In this document: positions 21,201-29,363 of the stretch, one piece after another | How the letters are laid out: each line of letters opens with the position of its first letter | How positions within the stretch are numbered: the stretch's first letter is position 1 | Source of the DNA: Liolophura sinensis | Lineage: Eukaryota > Mollusca > Polyplacophora > Chitonida > Chitonidae | Direction: 5' to 3' | DNA: 64,000 nt | Assembly (NCBI RefSeq): GCF_032854445.1 | Contig: NC_088300.1 | Span: 16,399,191 to 16,463,190 of the forward strand | The notes under the pieces: generated by a model | The model's database searches: none | What the model was told of the DNA's origin: nothing | The model's input: only the letters and a program-made list of their open reading frames with translations | Program-made: the position numbers and the translations under genes

Positions 21201-23029
21201 TGACTGGAAATACCTGGCATTGGTTGAGGATACAACAGGTATACCTATGCATGATAAATATAAGTAAAACAACAGTGTTCTGGTTTTCACTTATTCAAAT
21301 TAAAAAAAATATTCAGATAAAAGAGGTTACGAAACCTGTTGCAGAGGGTAAAGCTTTTTGGCGGAAAGATCGAAATTTAAAGTGCCTCCTAAAGACCTCT
21401 AGGGTCGATTTAATATATACACGACGCATAAGACCAAAATACCGAATCTGAATTTAATATACCTAAAAACAGAAAGAAACGCGTAATTCAGTCAAAGGTA
21501 GACAACCTACAGACTCTTTCAGAGGAAATAAATTGCTACACTTGGTGTTTTTCAAACACCTATATAACTAGTCATTAATCTTTGGATTTTACAGACTTTG
21601 GCGAACGCGGCCATTTACGGCGTTGCTATTGGACTAAGCTTGGCACTTCCCATTCTCATCGTTACTACACAGAACATTATCATTGGGTTTGTGGCAACAC
21701 TGACGATTGGCTGTGTTACCGTATGTGTGATTGGTATGATACCCATGGCAGGGTGGAGACTAGGAGTAAGTGTCTTCCACCAGCTGAATTCTTTATTTAT
21801 TTCAAGTTATTGCTCATTTGTTATGTTACGTTGCAAATGGGTCTTGGTTTGTACTTATCCGCTCGAGTGTGGGTGAGTACGTGGGTCTGTATGTGTTTGT
21901 GCATACATATTGGTGGGTGCGTAATTTTGTGAGCAAAGTGTTTCAAAATTATTAAGGCTGTGTAAATTTGGTTAACACCTCCTTACCACCAATGTCATGA
22001 TCATGTCGTTTATATATTATAAGCTATACTGCCAGTGGTTAGGAACTTTGACGTCAGATCAACATTTTCCTCATTTTTAGGACATTTTTAGGCGAATTTT
22101 TTAGGACAATACTTCAGTAATCTTTCACTCATGAGTTATAAGTGCTACTCCTGCATTAAAGCTGTGATTAGAGAAGGAAAAACTTCTTGCGAAAAACACC
22201 TCCTATATGATTCAAAAGGTTCATAAAGCTCACAATACAAGTTAAATCTCCTTAAAAAATGTTTTAAACATAAATGAAAACATTTTTACGTTTCCATCTG
22301 TCTGTCTCACTGACCTCATCACTGTTTAGCTTTCTACACACAGCGCTTTTTATGACCTTATTTAGCTATGCCGATTTCTATATCGGATACCTGTCAATTT
22401 TCGTGATAGTTCCACGATTTGCATGGACGCGAACCTTTAAGATTTGTCCTAAGTTGATGGTATTTATTTTAAAAGTGCACGATGCGTTAGTTCTGAAAAT
22501 GTGAAAGTTTCTGCATTGTGCTACTGAATGTCATCGTGTAGAATGAAATTGAGAAACGACTCCATAAATTTGCTAAAAGTTGTGTGTTTGTCTACTTCAG
22601 GTGTTGGAGTCGCTGAATCTTTGCCTAGTTGTCGGGCTCTCCGTGGACTATGTTGTTCATCTGGCGGAGGCGTACCACCGCTGTGAGCTAGGCAGCCGTG
22701 AGGATCGCGTCAGGCACATGCTGGAGACTGTCGGAACCGCCGTGCTGTCAGGGGCGATAACTACGACTGGCGCCTCCATATTCATGCTCTTCGCGGAAAT
22801 TCAGTTCCTGCTCCAGTTTGGCGTATTCATGTTGACAACTATTGGCTTCTCTATTTTGTTCTCATTATTGTGGTTCTCAGTGATTATGGCTGTCTGTGGA
22901 CCACAGGGAAGAACTGGTTCGTTGATTGCCTTGTGTCGTACATGTGACCCTCGAAAATGGACACGTAATGCGAGTCTGCCAACACAGGAGATTCCGATTG
23001 CCCATGGAAAATTCAAGATTTCAGGTTGA
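9129..23029 (+). CDS. disp: Dispatched-family RND / sterol-sensing-domain membrane protein, complete, 10 coding exons
   Basis: Joined coding exons: 9129-9237, 12766-14720, 15373-15597, 16243-16368, 16576-16734, 18493-18616, 19556-19683, 21161-21238, 21595-21765, 22601-23029. All introns are GT-AG, phases match at every junction, and the total is 3504 nt (1167 residues plus stop). Visible features: first TM about residues 33-55; sterol-sensing TM bundle about 296-453 with GIGADD at 358-363; a large, repeat-containing loop about 455-660; TM7 about 662-680; extracellular domain 681-968; and a C-terminal TM bundle from 969, with GLSVD at 1037-1041 and GPQG soon after the last helix. RND members of this family carry GxxxDD in TM4 and GxxxD in TM10, acidic residues linked to cation-driven transport, and all are present here. 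Dispatched proteins release lipid-modified Hedgehog from producing cells. The GLSVD-to-GPQG stretch resembles Dispatched more than Patched. The paralogue, and Hedgehog as substrate, are inferred. Confidence 0.85.
10935..11060 (+). mobile_element. SINE family B, fragment
   Basis: Contains the family B signature GTTCGTTGAAGGCCATTTG, then ATGGTGTGCATATTTGTAC, and AACTGGCCAAAGGTCGGTGG. It matches copies at 25470, 32235 and (inverted) 50838. Lies in intron 1 of the Dispatched-like gene. Confidence 0.65.
11077..11258. mobile_element. TTAA-flanked MITE, copy 1
   Basis: Starts GGGGATACAGAATCGACG and ends CGATTCTGTATCCCT, inverted ends of about 27 bp. It is flanked by TTAA (11073-11076) and a decayed ATAA (11259-11262). 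About 75-80% identical by eye to the copy at 57625. TTAA target use is typical of piggyBac-type elements; the superfamily assignment is an inference. Confidence 0.7.
11687..12199. repeat. Long inverted repeat (about 80-bp arms) in intron 1 of the Dispatched-like gene
   Basis: The left arm at 11687-11767 and the right arm at 12118-12199 are near-perfect reverse complements (for example TGTTCTTCACTGTCATATAT against ATATATGACAGTGAAGAACA). They are separated by about 350 bp of CT-rich DNA with TTTCAC motifs. It could form a stable hairpin in the pre-mRNA. Confidence 0.85.
12284..12765. repeat. 154-bp tandem repeat ending at the exon 2 acceptor region
   Basis: Two full units (12332-12485 and 12486-12639, starting CTCTTGTTAAGCTTTTACCC) are about 97% identical, with partial units on both sides. 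The right partial copy decays into the polypyrimidine tract before 12765. Confidence 0.88.
12766..14720 (+). CDS. disp: Dispatched-like gene, coding exon 2 (large exon: TM1 end, first lumenal domain, SSD, cytoplasmic loop, TM7)
   Basis: Acceptor TTTTGTTTCAG, donor CAG|GTAAGTA. The exon covers residues 37-688: the rest of TM1, an extracellular domain of about 240 residues, the sterol-sensing TM2-TM6 bundle with GIGADDVFIFYDMW, and a hydrophilic loop rich in Thr, His and Asn. In that loop, residues about 523-575 carry short imperfect repeats of the type GHIPTTDAHMP. TM7 ends at LAPDKRQ. The open frame continues upstream of the acceptor into intronic repeats back to 12396; that part is intron, not protein. 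A single exon this large in an otherwise finely split gene is notable. Confidence 0.9.
15373..15597 (+). CDS. disp: Dispatched-like gene, coding exon 3
   Basis: Acceptor TTTTCCCTCAG, donor TTG|GTACCG (weak but in frame). Phase 0 at both ends; residues 689-763. It encodes the start of the second extracellular domain with a FRSSHNYGR segment and cysteines in SSCDF and KVCGG, likely disulphide partners. Reading past 15597 gives a short non-homologous tail, so the splice is preferred. Confidence 0.85.
15712..15885 (-). mobile_element. SINE family A, truncated
   Basis: Shows the reverse of the tail module (GTACACAAGAATATTTCACT, then ACGACGGCGGCCAGCATTG), with an (AAAT)-type tail at the left end. 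In intron 3 of the Dispatched-like gene. Confidence 0.8.
16028..16108 (+). mobile_element. SINE family A, 3' tail fragment
   Basis: GTGAAATATTCTTGAGCACG, then CACCAATCAAATAAATGAAT: only the conserved tail and A-rich end are left. Confidence 0.75.
16243..16368 (+). CDS. disp: Dispatched-like gene, coding exon 4
   Basis: Acceptor TTATTACAG, donor TGG|GTAAGT. Phase 0 at both ends, 42 codons, residues 764-805 (RLCQRLRNLTDEQIDD at the start, QDFFW at the end). This is part of the second extracellular domain. Confidence 0.82.
16490..16511 (+). repeat. Poly(G) tract in the 207-bp intron 4
   Basis: An almost pure G run (GTGGGGGAGG followed by more than 10 G), 65-85 nt upstream of the exon 5 acceptor. 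Confidence 0.9.
16576..16734 (+). CDS. disp: Dispatched-like gene, coding exon 5
   Basis: Acceptor TTTGTTTCAG, donor GAG|GTACAC. Phase 0 at both ends, 53 codons, residues 806-858 (begins KEKYKKFFNGQSF). The upstream intron is only 207 bp and contains a poly(G) tract. A minisatellite starts about 90 bp after the donor. Confidence 0.8.
16842..17335. repeat. About 30-bp minisatellite in intron 5
   Basis: Tandem units on CAACAATCAAACACTACCAC followed by TGAACAACCT, with length variants. About 16 units begin about 90 bp after the exon 5 donor and decay towards 17600. Confidence 0.88.
18493..18616 (+). CDS. disp: Dispatched-like gene, coding exon 6
   Basis: Acceptor GCTCCCTAG, donor G|GTAGGC. Phase 0 in, phase 1 out; residues 859-899 plus one base. 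It begins MALSYWLSRAWTQLASVDYY. The phase-1 end joins exon 7 as G|CA (Ala). Confidence 0.8.
18961..19130 (-). mobile_element. SINE family B copy with (TTGA)n edge
   Basis: ACTTAATAATTTTTCACCTA followed by TACGATGGCGGTCA and AGTAAACCACCGACCTTTGA, the reverse of the family B tail. In intron 6. Confidence 0.65.
19171..19600 (+). repeat. Tandem duplication of a splice acceptor plus exon 7 start (about 94-bp unit)
   Basis: Four degenerate copies precede the true exon, with exon-like starts at 19184, 19270, 19368 and 19462; the functional exon starts at 19556. Spacings are 86, 98, 94 and 94 bp. Each has a pyrimidine-rich acceptor (for example CGTCTTTCAG) and a version of CACTCTCCTACAACACGGGG, then GATAAAGTACTTCGCTGTTG. 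The copies diverge from the exon after GTTGAA and share an AT-rich spacer ending CTAAAATAAATTATTTACAA. Confidence 0.92.
19556..19683 (+). CDS. disp: Dispatched-like gene, coding exon 7
   Basis: Acceptor GTCTTTCAG, donor CTG|GTGAGT. Phase 1 in, phase 0 out; residues 900-942 (LSYNTGIKYFAVEVNTTMYV and onward). Of the five similar acceptor-plus-exon-start copies between 19184 and 19600, only this one keeps an open frame through to a consensus donor, so it is called the functional exon. Confidence 0.85.
19886..20129 (+). mobile_element. SINE family A, near full length
   Basis: tRNA-like head with TGGTAAGCGCGTTAGTGCAG (box A region) and GTTCAAGTC (box B, 19952-19960), a central part, the tail module in changed form (GTGAAATATCCTGAGAACGG) and an (AAATAGAT) end. 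In intron 7. Confidence 0.85.
20613..20836. mobile_element. MITE-like foldback element, GGGGCC family, copy 3
   Basis: The left end GGCCCCAAGATCACGAAGCG with ACTTAAGTCAAA is inverted at the right end (TTTGACTTAAGTTTGAGATC, then GCTTCGCGATCCCAGGGC). About 224 bp, in intron 7. Confidence 0.65.
21161..21238 (+). CDS. disp: Dispatched-like gene, coding exon 8
   Basis: Acceptor TTGTGTTTTAG, donor CAG|GTATAC. Phase 0 at both ends, 26 codons, residues 943-968 (LKDLPYPLKRGFQLTGNTWH and onward). It is the last extracellular segment before TM8. Confidence 0.82.
21595..21765 (+). CDS. disp: Dispatched-like gene, coding exon 9 (TM8-TM9)
   Basis: Acceptor GGATTTTACAG, donor GGA|GTAAGTG. Phase 0 at both ends, 57 codons, residues 969-1025. 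It is strongly hydrophobic and encodes two membrane helices (around AIYGVAIGLSLALPILIV and IIIGFVATLTIGCVTVCVIG). Confidence 0.88.
22601..23029 (+). CDS. disp: Dispatched-like gene, terminal coding exon 10 (TM10-TM12, C-terminus)
   Basis: Acceptor TCTACTTCAG; TGA stop at 23027-23029. Residues 1026-1167. It contains GLSVDYVVH (Asp1041 of TM10), the AITTTGASIFML helix, a last helix, and GPQGRTG just inside the membrane. The cytoplasmic tail is short (about 45 residues) and ends FKISG. No canonical AATAAA is close downstream; a 24-bp minisatellite begins about 450 bp after the stop. Confidence 0.9.
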   Translation: MLESLNLCLVVGLSVDYVVHLAEAYHRCELGSREDRVRHMLETVGTAVLSGAITTTGASIFMLFAEIQFLLQFGVFMLTTIGFSILFSLLWFSVIMAVCGPQGRTGSLIALCRTCDPRKWTRNASLPTQEIPIAHGKFKISG

Positions 23030-23479
23030 AATGAAAAGATGCTTTCATGTTGTTACATTAGATGCTTTTTATGTTGTTGAATAAGAAGGTAGAGGTGCAG
23101 TGGTGTGAATCAAATGTTGGCATTAGGCCTGATATCAGCAAATCCACCGACAAACTAGACATACTCTCATCAAGGACTTTGCCTGAAAAGTCAATGGAAT
23201 TTTGTATACAATGCGTAGTTGGTGTAGGCCTACGATTACTGGTTATGTCACGAGCTAAACGACATGGACTTGTTTACTGTGTTATCACGTGGCCCGTTAA
23301 TTGCATCAGATGGTGGCTCTTATGCCACTCAGTTTTGACTGGAAGCTATATAACACGGACCTGGCAACAGATTTCTAGTCGAGAGTCGTTCATTGCAGAA
23401 TTTTCACTGGTGTAGAATTTCACCCATTGAGTATTAAAATGATATGCTCCTTGACAAGCCACTTTGTGAGAGAATATAG
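23030..23479 (+). other. Presumed 3'UTR / flank of the Dispatched-like gene
   Basis: Follows the stop codon. No strong AATAAA signal; an ATTAAA occurs near 23431. No further exon is seen. Confidence 0.35.
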
Positions 23480-23925
23480 GGCTGTGTACTGACATGTGTA
23501 CCGAGTTGTTTACTGGCGTGTGTACCGAGTTGTCTATTGGCCTGTTTAAGGAGCTGTGTACTGGCGTGTGAACCGAGCTGTGTACTGGCCTGTGTAACGA
23601 GTTGTTTACTGGCATGTGTACCGAGTTGTGTATTGGCCTGTATAAGGAGCTTTGCACTGGCCTGTAAACCGGGCTGTGAACTGGCCTGTGTACCGAGCCA
23701 TGCACTGGCCTGTGAACCGAGCTGTGTACTGTCCTGTGTACGGAGCTGTGCACTGGCCTGTGTACCGGTACTGGCCTGTGTACCGAGCTATGTACTGGCC
23801 TGTGTACCGAGCCGTGCACTTGCCTGTGTGCCGAGCTATGTACTGGCCTGTGTACCGAGCCGTGCACTTGCCTGTGTACCGAACTGTGTACTGGCATGTG
23901 TACCGAGCTGTGAATGCTCATGAGA
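23480..23925. repeat. 24-bp minisatellite downstream of the Dispatched-like stop
   Basis: About 18 units of GTACTGGCCTGTGTACCGAG plus CTGT variants. The period is a multiple of 3, so both strands stay open over more than 100 codons; this is an artefact of the array. Confidence 0.9.
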
Positions 23926-23935
23926 AGCACCTCGA

Positions 23936-24003
23936 AAGACTTCATCATGAACGGCTTCATCACGAACGACTTCATTATGAACGGCCTCGTCATGAGCGGC
24001 TAA
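23936..24003. repeat. 15-bp short tandem repeat
   Basis: CTTCATCATGAACGG-type units repeated four times (CTTCATCACGAACGA, CTTCATTATGAACGG and so on). Confidence 0.75.
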
Positions 24004-24347
24004 ATGGTGCATACAGAATGTATCGTAAGGGCGAGAGAGGGTCAATGAATGAAACGTGATTGCCTTAACCAGTCACTTGCTTTCATGCATATACACATTT
24101 GCTGTTAGTAAGGTTGTAGTGTAAGGATTGGGCGACAAACATGGGTGTCATTTGTAAGTGCATTGAGTTGTACAAATGTGGACGGTGTACATTCCTACAA
24201 ACGGCCTGTTCTGGGGTCCGTTTTACAAAGCTGTCGCCAACAGTAGCGACATGCCGACACAAGCCACAAGCCCTAAGTCAAGTGCATTTGTGTTGTCGTG
24301 AAAGTTACGCCAGGCGCAATTTGCGACCACTTCATGACACAAGCCCC

Positions 24348-24480
24348 TGGAGGCTGTTTCTCAAAGGGGTCGGAACGTTACACTGGCCTAGTCACTATGA
24401 CGTCGCATAATGACGGCATATGCCGCCTTGGTATTTACGACAAGCATAACGTTACGATCCCTTCGAGAAACAGCCCCCTG
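24348..24480. mobile_element. MITE-like foldback element, GGGGCC family, copy 4
   Basis: The left end GGCTGTTTCTCAAAGGGGTC with GGAACGTTAC is inverted at the right end (AACGTTACGATCCCTTCGAG, then AAACAGCCCCCTG). About 133 bp. A further related end, GGGGTCCGTTTTACAAAG, lies at 24213 without a clear partner. Confidence 0.65.
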
Positions 24481-24499
24481 CTCAGTAACTCTCTTTGGC

Positions 24500-25077
24500 A
24501 GGATGATAGCGAAGAACGACACACGTTAACGTTATCAACTGCTACTTCCTGACGGTAATTACAGGAGCAGGGGTCCACCGGAGCACCTTTTCACCTTCAA
24601 GAACATTATGGCTTGAATGCTTGATAGCACAGTAAACAATGAATATTTTGTATCCGGTGACAAGTAAGTAACAATTTATCATTGCTCAGCATAATTTTCT
24701 TGTGATAGTTAGATTAAATAGATTAAATATATATACATGTATATAACTTGTGGTGCCATGCAGTGCACGTTGAATGTCATATTTTAAAGCAATTTTTGCA
24801 CGTTTCCCGAAAGTTTTCTTTTAAAACATAACGTATATGTCTTTCAAGTTTTAACCATGTGCTTTATTTTTTAATAAAATACTTTTGTAAGTTAAGATTT
24901 ACATCAATTACTTGAAGTTTTTGTCTGTTTGTGGTACGAGAAAACAGTTATCGATAACCTTGACGATGAGTGGTCTACGTTTCTAGTCACAATTAACAAA
25001 TCTGCTGATGTATTTCTAAACAAAACATCATACTACTGTTTGCACGTCACAGACGGCATATGCAGATTAGACAGTAT
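24500..25077. other. No recognisable feature
   Basis: AT-rich DNA between repeats. Contains AATAAA near 24870 on the plus strand, too far from gene 1 to assign. Confidence 0.35.
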
Positions 25078-25266
25078 TTACTGATTTATTTCATTGATGT
25101 TTTACGTCACCCTCAAAAATATCTCACTTACGTGACAACGTTCAGCCCGGAGGAAATCCACGACCATCCGCAGGGTAGCTGCCAGACCTTCAAACGTACG
25201 ACCGGAGAGGAAGCCAGTATGGACTGGACTTACGCAGGGTCGTTGTAACACGCTGACCACTAGGCC
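25078..25266 (-). mobile_element. SINE family A copy
   Basis: Reverse-oriented copy with GGAAATCCACGACCATCCGC, then GGAGAGGAAGCCAGTATGGA. The tail module is degraded (CCTCAAAAATATCTCACTTA). Confidence 0.75.
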
Positions 25267-25361
25267 GTGTACAGAGACTCCAAATAGATAGTGAAGTGTA
25301 GGTGTATGTTTTCTTGTAGCCTGAAGTGATGTGACCTAGTTATATTACTACCAGGATCTTG

Positions 25362-25445
25362 GGGGTGGGGGCCTCCAAAAGGGGAATGTCTTGACCAGAC
25401 CAAAACACCTCCCCCCTTCCCCCCGCCCGCCACGTCCCACCCCAA
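25362..25445. repeat. G-rich then C-rich tract
   Basis: CTTGGGGGTGGGGGCCTCC is followed 30 bp on by CTCCCCCCTTCCCCCCGCCC. The two strands could each form G-runs. Confidence 0.6.
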
Positions 25446-25469
25446 TCTTCTCATTGCTTATGAAGCCTT

Positions 25470-25680
25470 GATGATAATAAGCGGTGGTCTTCGATAACGC
25501 TCATGAAGTTGTTTGAACAGTCTATCATTTACTGAAGACCACTCGTCTTCCATTAATATGGTGTGCATATCTTTACGTCACAGCTGGGAAAGGTCGTCAG
25601 TAACTTACCAGAAGTCGTTGGTTTATATTGTGTACTCCGGTTTCATATATATTGACCGCCATCATAAAAGTGAAAAATAC
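25470..25680 (+). mobile_element. SINE family B copy
   Basis: ATGGTGTGCATATCTTTACG, then AGTAACTTACCAGAAGTCGT, then TTGACCGCCATCATAAAAGT. Same order as the copies at 10935 and 32235. Confidence 0.65.
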
Positions 25681-25964
25681 GTAAGACTGGCGATAAGCAG
25701 CAGTCATTTCAATACATACATCAATCAACAATCTACAGAAGCCAAATATAGAAACTTCCGAAGCTGTGATTCAGTTTTGCCACAGTTTTTAGGTCCGGAA
25801 GAAGTACATTAGAGTCCTCGTGTTCTTATTGTCTTTAAAGTGCTAACTAACACACACCTATATAAAGATGTCCAACAATAAATAAATTCACTGTTCGGCT
25901 TCACATCGAAGACACCTTAAAGAACCGTGTATTCTTTGCTTACAGTAAAAAGAAATATTTATTT

Positions 25965-26040
25965 CTTTGATTAGTTTTCAAGAATTTTTCACCTAAATGA
26001 TGGTCGTCAGCATTGAGGGTGGAAGAAACTAAAACATAAA
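25965..26040 (-). mobile_element. SINE tail fragment (family A/B)
   Basis: TTTTCAAGAATTTTTCACCT, then AAATGATGGTCGTCAGCATT: only the shared tail module. Confidence 0.55.
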
Positions 26041-26319
26041 TCCGCTCTACAAATTCAGGAGCATATCTAAAACAAAATTTTTGACAAATGGGAAAAATGT
26101 CAAACTAGTCATTGTTTTATATGTGGAAGAATTGTTAATATGACGGCAGTTGGAACACACTAAACGAAGACGTTATATAACTGCAATGAGTTAAGCACGT
26201 CAAAACGTAAACCAACCAACGAACAGAAAGCTCTTCCCCAAAGAGGTTTTTGTGGGACAAGTTATTCCCCTTAGATCGATGCACCAGATGTGTATCGATC
26301 GACCATTCCCAAAAATAAT

Positions 26320-26592
26320 TATTATTATTTGATTGGTGGTTCACGACGTACTTAAGAATATTTCACTTATACTATCAGCATTTTGGTGGGTGAAAACCTA
26401 ACATGGCCCGGGGAAAACTAACGACCATCTGCAAGTTGCTGAAGAGCTTCCCACGTCCGGCCGGAGAGGAAGCCAGCATGAGCTGAACTCAGAGCCCACA
26501 CTGGTTAGAGACCCATGGGTCATACCTGTTGGTGAGGGTCTCACACGTCATAGCGCCACACTGGTGCGTTAACCACATCGGCCACCCTAATT
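26320..26592 (-). mobile_element. SINE family A, near full length
   Basis: ATTATTATTATTTGATTGGT edge, GTACTTAAGAATATTTCACT tail module, GGAGAGGAAGCCAGCATGAG centre, and a tRNA-like head reaching GCGTTAACCACATCGGCCA. Confidence 0.8.
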
Positions 26593-26785
26593 AACTATAA
26601 CTGTAAAACACATAACACTTACATACATGAAGCTAAATGAAGACTTTTTTGTGTTCCCAAAGTAAGGATTTATTTAGTAGACAATATTTACCCAAATATA
26701 AAAAAAATATTGACCAAACTCACAGGGGTTAGTAAAAATTATAAATATTTGGAAAAGTTCTCCAACAAAAAAACAACAATAACAA

Positions 26786-26790
26786 ATGTA

Positions 26791-26842
<52 letters not shown>
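26786..26842. repeat. (TA)n microsatellite
   Basis: About 50 bp of TA dinucleotides. Confidence 0.95.
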
Positions 26843-26847
<5 letters not shown>

Positions 26848-28587
26848 AAAAGTTGAATACCGAAAACGAGTATTATGTTAACCTTGCAGCACATGACATA
26901 CAGAGCACCAATCAAATCACCTTATCTCTGGGTAGATTCTGTCTAGCCTAACCCTAAGGGTTAGCCTCTGCTCATTCACCAGAAACGCGGGGCCACCAAC
27001 ACGTAAGAGGGACATGCACAGGGTGGCTGTACAAACGTCATCGGGAAGATTTCATCCCCATCAGTTCTACAGTCCCAAGACAACAACAACACCTGAGCCA
27101 ACAGCTCAGGATCTATTCAGTGGTAGCGTGTTTGCGCATCAAGCGATGTTGCTCACCAACCTACGTCATACAATCCCGAGATATACAGGTGATAATGTGC
27201 GATGCTGCCTGACGTGAAGGTGGAGGCCACTTTCACTTTACTTCGTACAGAAATGCACTTTTCCCCCGTACACATCACGTCAGAGCTGGTTAGTGTCATA
27301 AAACTTCGTAAATCAATGTTTTGTAACTACCATCATAAATGACTCCGCTTTAATGAGTTATAACCTATAATTTGCCATATTTACCAAAAAAAAAATTGGA
27401 AGAAACTGGACTTAAGCAGCTTTGTGAAAGTAGAGTCCGGTTTGAAGCGCCACATTGTAAAGTATTACACGGTCCCAATTTGGACCAGCGAGCATTTCTA
27501 ACACCATATATGTACGGACGAGTGTGCATGAACAAGGAGTAATGGTTGCAGCGTTTCCTCCGCCCTCAAAAAATCCGCCCACAAACTGAACGCTACAAAA
27601 ATCCGTCCTCAAAATGAACGCTACAAAAACCCGTATAAGTTGACAGATCACTCTTGACTACAGCCAAAAATGGGTTCGAGGAGGTTTGGTGTGCTGAATA
27701 GAGTTGATAGGTAAAGTACACTAACAACATCATATCAAGTCGTGTCGTTTTTGCTTTCTTCTTTTAAATTTGTTTTTAAATTTTGAGATGCAGATTTCTC
27801 ATCTCCCAAGAGGACAAGATTGTCAAGTTAACTTCCGGTATCCTATCAGACACTGACAGTACCGAAACGCCAATTCATTTAACAGCCAAATCTGGCAGTC
27901 AAGTCATTTAGAGAAAATTATTTCCAGAAATCGCTTAATTTTGTTGAAGTTTATAACAGCTGGAAATGACGTTTATCCACAATATTTAATAAATCAAAAC
28001 CGGCAAGACGTGCAGAAACGAAGTGTCTCAACGTTAAAGCATACCCTTTGTAAAAATCAAAAAAATATAATCACAGACACAACGAAAACACACCAATAAA
28101 ACATATATGACCATCCACAAAGAACCGAGACGAAAACCGTTTTAGCAAAACGTGTATGTATACAAATTGAGTGGCCACACCTTGTATAGAAAATCTAACC
28201 ACTGAGCAACGGCCGTACAGAGAAGAATGTGTGGTTGTTAACTACTTGAGCAATGAATGAACACATAGCATGTGAACAATGGGGCTGCACAGTATTATAA
28301 CATGGTGTAGAGTACAAATCCAGTGGTTCATTATCCTAGTTGTGCTGTCCCTCGCTAAATGTAGGGGGGCAGGAGTCACAAAAGATTCACCCTGGTTAAA
28401 AAGCGTCTCTATAAACTCTAACCAAACTGATGATTTTTCAAACTATAGCGGTCAAATCACAGCAGAGGAAAAAAACAAAACCAAAAAAAAGAAAGATATC
28501 ACAACTGAAACCAGTTAAATATGTAAAGAGCGCTGCCATAAAACTCACAAACTACGAACTGTACAAAAGTATATTTAAGGTAGTGTG
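26843..28587. other. Intergenic DNA between convergent genes; presumed 3'UTR of the HSD3B-like gene at the right end
   Basis: No exon is supported. The minus-strand stretch immediately left of 28588 must be the 3'UTR; no clear polyadenylation signal is seen in it. Confidence 0.35.
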
Positions 28588-29363
28588 TCATAGTTTCACT
28601 GTACTGTAGTATTTCTTTGATCGTTCGATAGACTCTTTTGCATCGTACAATGGAGAGTAGTTGAGGAGTTTCCTGGCCTTAGAACCGTCATAATAGCAGG
28701 TGGTGCATGCCATGAGCACTTCGCGCGTGGAGACAGGTAGGGGCAAGCGGACGATAGGGGACAGCAGCCACACGAACAGCTCCATCAAAAGCACGGTGTA
28801 ATAGATGGCGAAGAACGGAATATAAAACGGCAACACCTTCCAGTTCCTGGACTCAACGAATACCTTGAAAAAAGCGAAGTTGTTGTCAATAGCTGTGTCA
28901 TCAGTGGCTAGATAAGCCTGACCACAGACTGTGGGGTCCTGTCGGGCCCGCTTCCAACCACACAACTGGATCCAGGCGGTGTTCCCCACATAGACCTTCT
29001 GCATGATGACGTCATGGGACCCCATTCCACACAGAATCCCTCCGCACATCTTAGCCGCCTGTAGAGCCGCTGTGACAAACGTATGGTCCCCTTCTCCATA
29101 TATTCCACAAGGGCGAAAGGATATCGTCCTCAATGTTGAGCCATTGGACAGTTTTCTGCCGTCATAGGACAGCACGAGTTTCTCAGCTGCCCTCTTTGTG
29201 TTGGAATAGTCTCCCAATATCAGATCCTTGTCCTCAAAGTTCTCGGCGTCCTCCTCACGATGGTTGAGGACTGGTTTGGAACCACGAGCCAGTTCTGATG
29301 AACTCGTGTAAATTAACATGGGAACATTGTGCGATACACACGCATCCAGTATTGTCTGTGTAC
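28588..29363 (-). CDS. HSD3B: HSD3B-like gene, terminal coding exon 4 (catalytic YxxxK, membrane segment)
   Basis: Minus-strand acceptor TTCTGTTTCAG; TGA at 28590-28588. Residues 130-386. It begins TQTILDACVSHNVPMLIYTS, holds the catalytic YSNTK (Y181, K185), the RPCGIYGEG motif and the hydrophobic stretch LPFYIPFFAIYYTVLLMELF, and ends STVKL. The G|GT joint with exon 3 restores NVEGTQ, typical of the family. Confidence 0.93.

Noticed and set aside
23346-23993. 215-codon minus-strand frame of VHRPVHSS-type repeats
   Set aside because: 24-bp minisatellite artefact; equally long frames exist on the other strand.
28279-28518. 79-codon frame with a signal-peptide-like N-terminus
   Set aside because: Short, ends in a Lys/Thr-rich low-complexity tail, lies just downstream of the HSD3B-like stop, and no family is recognised.
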